NCBI GenBank assembly: GCA_035505995.1
Contig: DATJQF010000174.1
Span: 1 to 23,397, forward strand
Length of the DNA: 23,397 nt
DNA from: DATJQF01 sp035505995
Lineage (GTDB): Bacteria; Bacteroidota; Bacteroidia; Bacteroidales; FEN-979
Reading direction: 5' to 3'
Of this stretch, positions 20,455-23,397 are shown piece by piece (within the stretch, counting starts at the first letter, position 1; every line of letters begins with the position of its first letter). The notes under the pieces are model-generated. The model saw only the letters and a list, made by a program, of their open reading frames with translations. It was not told where the DNA came from and ran no database searches. A program made the position numbers and the translations under genes.

Positions 20455-21306
20455 TCAAAGCGAAAGAAATCCCCTGGGGAGAGGCGATTCAAATTCCATC
20501 CATTCACCGGATTCGGGATGCCGGAATCTCAGAAAAGTCCCATGAAGCCGTATCCCTTTTATTGTGCGCTGCCGGGCTCCGTATTTGAGATCCCCTGCCA
20601 CCGGACACCCGATATCCGATAAGTGCACCCGGATCTGGTTCTTCCTCCCGGTCTCCAGCTTCACCTCCAGTAAGGTGAAATCGTTGATCTCCTTCACGGT
20701 CTTATAATGGGTAATGCCCAGTTTTGCATCGGCACTTTGTTCCGTGGAATAGACTTTCATCGCCCGGTTTTCCTTTAACCAGCTTTTCACCGTGCCGCTT
20801 TTCTGTGGCGGCCTCCCCTCCACCAGGGCCGCATACTTTTTCTCATTCTCCGCCCAGTGATCTTTGATTTGTTTCTGGATTTCTTCCGATTTTGCAAACA
20901 GTAACAGACCTCCTACTTCCCGGTCCAGCCGGTGAACGACATAAATTTTCTCATGGATTCCGGGCCGTTGTTTTAGCGAATCGTTCAGGATTCGGTACAC
21001 TGAGGTTCCGGGGCTCCCTTTCTCTCCATAGGTGAGTACTCCGGCAGGCTTCTCAACCAGGATCAACGATTTATCCTCAAAAAGTACCGGAAACGGGATG
21101 GGGTTTTCACCGGCAGACGGATTAAATTTTTCATACTCAACCCGGTCTCCGTTGTGGACCGGCAATCTCGGATCCCGGATCACGGCTCCGTTGATCCGGA
21201 CCGAACCATGACGGAGTAATTTCCTCACCTTGGAGCGGGACGCCGTTCCAAATAAGTTCAGAAGAAATTCCTGGATCGATATCGGTTTATTTCCCTGATA
21301 GATCAT
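20455..21306 (-). CDS. RluA-family pseudouridine synthase
   Basis: This is a 283-residue RNA pseudouridine synthase. An N-terminal S4 RNA-binding domain (about 10-60; SRSKVRKLLRHGSVRING) is followed by the catalytic domain with the RluA signature VVHRLDREVGGLLLFAKS (123-140), where Asp128 is the catalytic nucleophile, then AENEKKYAALVEG (152-164) and the late GRKNQIRVHLSDIGCPVAGD element. The target position in rRNA or tRNA cannot be told. It starts at ATG 21306, overlapping the end of the EEP gene by 20 bases, so it is translationally linked to it. Confidence 0.9.
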   Translation of the reverse strand: MIYQGNKPISIQEFLLNLFGTASRSKVRKLLRHGSVRINGAVIRDPRLPVHNGDRVEYEKFNPSAGENPIPFPVLFEDKSLILVEKPAGVLTYGEKGSPGTSVYRILNDSLKQRPGIHEKIYVVHRLDREVGGLLLFAKSEEIQKQIKDHWAENEKKYAALVEGRPPQKSGTVKSWLKENRAMKVYSTEQSADAKLGITHYKTVKEINDFTLLEVKLETGRKNQIRVHLSDIGCPVAGDLKYGARQRTIKGIRLHGTFLRFRHPESGEWMEFESPLPRGFLSL

Positions 21307-22372
21307 GATAACTTCTAAGGCAAACCTTCAGGATCACCGGTTGGTGATCCGACCAGGCAAAATCCGTCTCGAGGGTTCTTACCGACAGCGCTTCCAGGTT
21401 GGGCGACATCACGAAAAAATCGATGATGGTTGTTTTGGTCAGGCCTTTCCGGAAGGGAATATCTACGTCGCGGTTGGTGGGAAGCGTGAGATCGGTGGCA
21501 AAATGCCAGCCCGGTAAAAAATTTTCCTCTATGGGGGGCACTACTATTTTAGCCAGGTTCCCGTCCCGGAATGAACGGGCTGAGAATCCCGGCGGATTAT
21601 TATTCCAGTCGCCGCCTATAATCACATAATTTCCTTTCTCGTATTCTCCGGCCGCAAAATCCCCCAGCTCTTTCAGCTCCACTTTTCTCAGCTCCCCTCC
21701 CTGGTCAAAAGTGGAATTGTGGGTGTTGATAACCACGAGGTCTTTGCCGTTGGCCAAAGGGTATACCAGGACCATAAAGCATCGCTTCAGGAAAAAGAGC
21801 CGGGTTGGCCAGCCGAAGGAAGAGGAGAAACTGATCCTCTCAATTCGCGAAGGCTCATACCGGGAAAGGGTTACAATGCCGGAATTTACCCGGCCCATCG
21901 GGGAAGAAACCGGTAACGGCACAAAACGGCATTGATAGTTTGCGGCGTAAGCCGTGCAATGATTGGCGGTTTCGGCAATTTCCTTCACTTCATCGGTCCG
22001 GTAGCTTCTCTTTGAATCCCGGTCCGCTTCCTGGATGAAAAGAAAGTCGAGCGTGTCATTGGAACGGATCAGCTTCAGGATCCCGGTCAGGTAAGAGTTG
22101 AACTCTTCCCGGTCCGGCCTCACTCTTCTTCCTCCTTCGTAAAAGAAATCCATATCTTTCCCAAGACCGGAATACCCTATGTTCCAGGTAAGGAACGTGA
22201 GGGTGTCGGACGGCGGGGTTTTCAATCCGGTTCCTGAAAAAGCCAGGATCTCTTTATTCCCGGGATGATATTCCGTCAGCGTCATGAAAACCAGGAAAGC
22301 CGCCAGGAGGACCAGGAGCCCGGCGAATAAGAAGAAAAGGATCCTCAGCATCGATAGGACAACATGCTTCAT
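21287..22372 (-). CDS. Membrane-anchored endonuclease/exonuclease/phosphatase-fold protein
   Basis: This is a 361-residue protein with an N-terminal membrane helix (about 8-31) and then an EEP-superfamily domain facing outward by prediction. Core motifs are LTWNIGYSG (61-69; Asn64), FIQEADRDS (112-120; metal ligand Glu115), NTHNSTFD, IIGGDWNNNP (the GDWN catalytic strand) and the final WSDHQPVILKV with the catalytic Asp-His. All expected catalytic positions are filled. The fold includes DNases, sphingomyelinases and inositol phosphatases, so the substrate is open; the membrane anchor favours a periplasmic or surface phosphodiester substrate. It shares a transcript with the downstream pseudouridine synthase and is divergent from the GH3 gene. 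Confidence 0.82.
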   Translation of the reverse strand: MKHVVLSMLRILFFLFAGLLVLLAAFLVFMTLTEYHPGNKEILAFSGTGLKTPPSDTLTFLTWNIGYSGLGKDMDFFYEGGRRVRPDREEFNSYLTGILKLIRSNDTLDFLFIQEADRDSKRSYRTDEVKEIAETANHCTAYAANYQCRFVPLPVSSPMGRVNSGIVTLSRYEPSRIERISFSSSFGWPTRLFFLKRCFMVLVYPLANGKDLVVINTHNSTFDQGGELRKVELKELGDFAAGEYEKGNYVIIGGDWNNNPPGFSARSFRDGNLAKIVVPPIEENFLPGWHFATDLTLPTNRDVDIPFRKGLTKTTIIDFFVMSPNLEALSVRTLETDFAWSDHQPVILKVCLRSYHDLSGK

Positions 22373-22455
22373 CTAAGGAAAGGGCCAAATCGCACTTCTA
22401 AAATACTCAATAAATTTCTATTTTTACACTCCTTTTGGGATAACGCGGTTTCATT

Positions 22456-23397
22456 ATGCCAATCCTGGGATCAATTATCAAGACAGCGTATACCTTACGA
22501 CAGCTACCCCTGGACATCAACAGGAATTTCAACCCGGTGATCGCTCAGAAGAAAGAGTTGAAGAAACTGCTGTCCCGCGCAAAGGATACGGCGTTTGGCG
22601 AGCATTACCATTTCGCGGAGATCCTGAACAGCAACAACCTTATCCTGAACTTCCAGGCAAAGGTACCGGTCCATGATTACGGCTCGATGTTCAAGGACTG
22701 GTGGTACCGGACACTGAACTATGAGCCGTGGGTCACATGGCCCGGTAGGGTGAAATACTTCGCCCTGACCTCCGGGACATCCGAAGCCAGTTCCAAACAT
22801 ATCCCGGTCACTCCCGATATGCTGAGGGCCATCCGGAAAGCAAGTATCCGACTGCTGGTGCTCACCACTAAGTACAATCTGCCGGATGAATTTTTTGAGA
22901 AGGGGATTCTGATGATCGGCGGCAGCACCCATCTGCAGTATAACGGTTCTTATTACAAAGGGGATTTGTCAGGGATCACGGCGGCTACCATCCCGTTCTG
23001 GTTCCAGCATTTTTACAAACCGGGTAAAAGGATCTCCCGGGAAGTGGAATGGTCGGTCAAGCTTAATGAAATGATCCGGAATGCACCTTCCTGGGATATC
23101 GGGGTGATTGTCGGGGTTCCTGCCTGGATCCAGATCCTGTTCGAAAAGATCATCGCGCATTACAGGGTCCGGAACATTCACGAGATATGGCCGAACCTTA
23201 CGGCCTACGTGCACAGCGGCGTATCGTTTGATCCCTATTTCAAGAGTTTCGAAAAGCTTCTCGGCAAGCCCCTCGTGTATAACGAATCCTATCTCGCTTC
23301 AGAAGGATATATCGCCTTTCAGCAGCCTGGCACTGTGCAGGGGATGACCTTGCTGACGGACAACGGCATCTTTTACGAATTTATTCCTTTTACAAAA
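22456..23397 (+). CDS. GH3-family acyl-adenylate-forming enzyme (3' end outside window)
   Basis: An open frame of 314 codons runs from ATG 22456 to the window edge without a stop. It has the GH3 pattern: ALTSGTSEASSKHIPVT (about 103-119), the phosphate-binding loop of the ANL superfamily, and later PLVYNESYLASEG (272-284) as the A4/A5-like motif. Plant GH3 proteins join amino acids to jasmonate or auxin; bacterial members are common in Bacteroidota, with substrates I cannot name. Full-length relatives have about 500 residues, so roughly 190 are missing at the C-terminus. No Shine-Dalgarno sequence is seen. The 83-base space to the divergent EEP gene is A/T-rich and contains no exact promoter consensus. 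Confidence 0.85.
   Translation, partial: MPILGSIIKTAYTLRQLPLDINRNFNPVIAQKKELKKLLSRAKDTAFGEHYHFAEILNSNNLILNFQAKVPVHDYGSMFKDWWYRTLNYEPWVTWPGRVKYFALTSGTSEASSKHIPVTPDMLRAIRKASIRLLVLTTKYNLPDEFFEKGILMIGGSTHLQYNGSYYKGDLSGITAATIPFWFQHFYKPGKRISREVEWSVKLNEMIRNAPSWDIGVIVGVPAWIQILFEKIIAHYRVRNIHEIWPNLTAYVHSGVSFDPYFKSFEKLLGKPLVYNESYLASEGYIAFQQPGTVQGMTLLTDNGIFYEFIPFTK

Noticed and set aside
22373..22455. Promoters in the space between the EEP and GH3 genes
   Set aside because: TATTTTTA and TATTTTAG resemble the -7 box, but neither is exact and no TTG lies at the right distance.
1..23397. Defence island, CRISPR, prophage, transposon, tRNA or rRNA
   Set aside because: I saw no spaced repeats of CRISPR type, no integrase or transposase motifs, no tRNA-like folds and no rRNA signatures on either strand.

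Overview
The window looks like chromosomal DNA of a member of the phylum Bacteroidota, probably an uncultured anaerobic or microaerophilic heterotroph. Upstream regions carry the Bacteroidota-type promoter element TAnnTTTG (before the Rrf2 regulator, mannose-1-phosphate guanylyltransferase, a small lipoprotein, PGK and a SpoU methyltransferase). Shine-Dalgarno sequences are mostly absent, several genes appear to start at TTG or GTG, and the gene families are typical of the phylum (single-domain GDP-mannose pyrophosphorylase, GH3-family adenylating enzyme, MlaE/MlaF/CvpA operon). I cannot fix the order or genus. I see no rRNA, tRNA, CRISPR array, insertion sequence or prophage.

Layout. 1-1630 (minus): the first codons of a membrane protein, a WaaE-like family 2 glycosyltransferase and a YafV-like nitrilase-fold amidase. 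1722-3886 (plus): phosphoglycerate kinase and a family 9 heptosyltransferase-like enzyme. 3899-5909 (minus): an overlapping MlaE-MlaF-CvpA operon. 5965-10604 (plus): a 45-residue lipoprotein overlapping a SprT-like metalloprotein, mannose-1-phosphate guanylyltransferase, an orphan membrane histidine kinase and HemW. 10614-11504 (minus): a class I SAM methyltransferase placed 4 bases after nrfA. 11509-19490 (minus): a block for nitric oxide and nitrite handling. 19651-20454 (plus): a SpoU RNA methyltransferase. 20455-22372 (minus): an RluA-type pseudouridine synthase and a membrane-anchored EEP-fold protein. 22456 to the end (plus): a GH3-family enzyme cut by the window edge.

The central system is the minus-strand block 19490 to 11509. 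In order of transcription it holds an Rrf2-family regulator with three cysteines, a cysteine-rich iron-sulfur protein, a quinol-dependent nitric oxide reductase (qNor), a YgbA-like protein, a cupin, a DUF438-hemerythrin-PAS protein, a DUF2249 protein, and the NrfH/NrfA nitrite reductase pair. Together they could reduce nitrite to ammonium in the periplasm, remove the NO that leaks from or accompanies that chemistry, and sense and buffer nitrosative damage. A nearly identical 16-base element lies directly upstream of both the regulator and the iron-sulfur gene, and a looser relative precedes qNor. It is the best candidate for the Rrf2 operator. At the regulator gene it sits between a well-formed promoter and the start codon, as expected for autoregulation.

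Other points of interest are an 8-base-period mini-repeat (consensus TGTTGACC) at the 3' ends of two unrelated genes, two similar segments in the extracytoplasmic part of the orphan kinase, and the small lipoprotein that appears to be read from an almost leaderless transcript.
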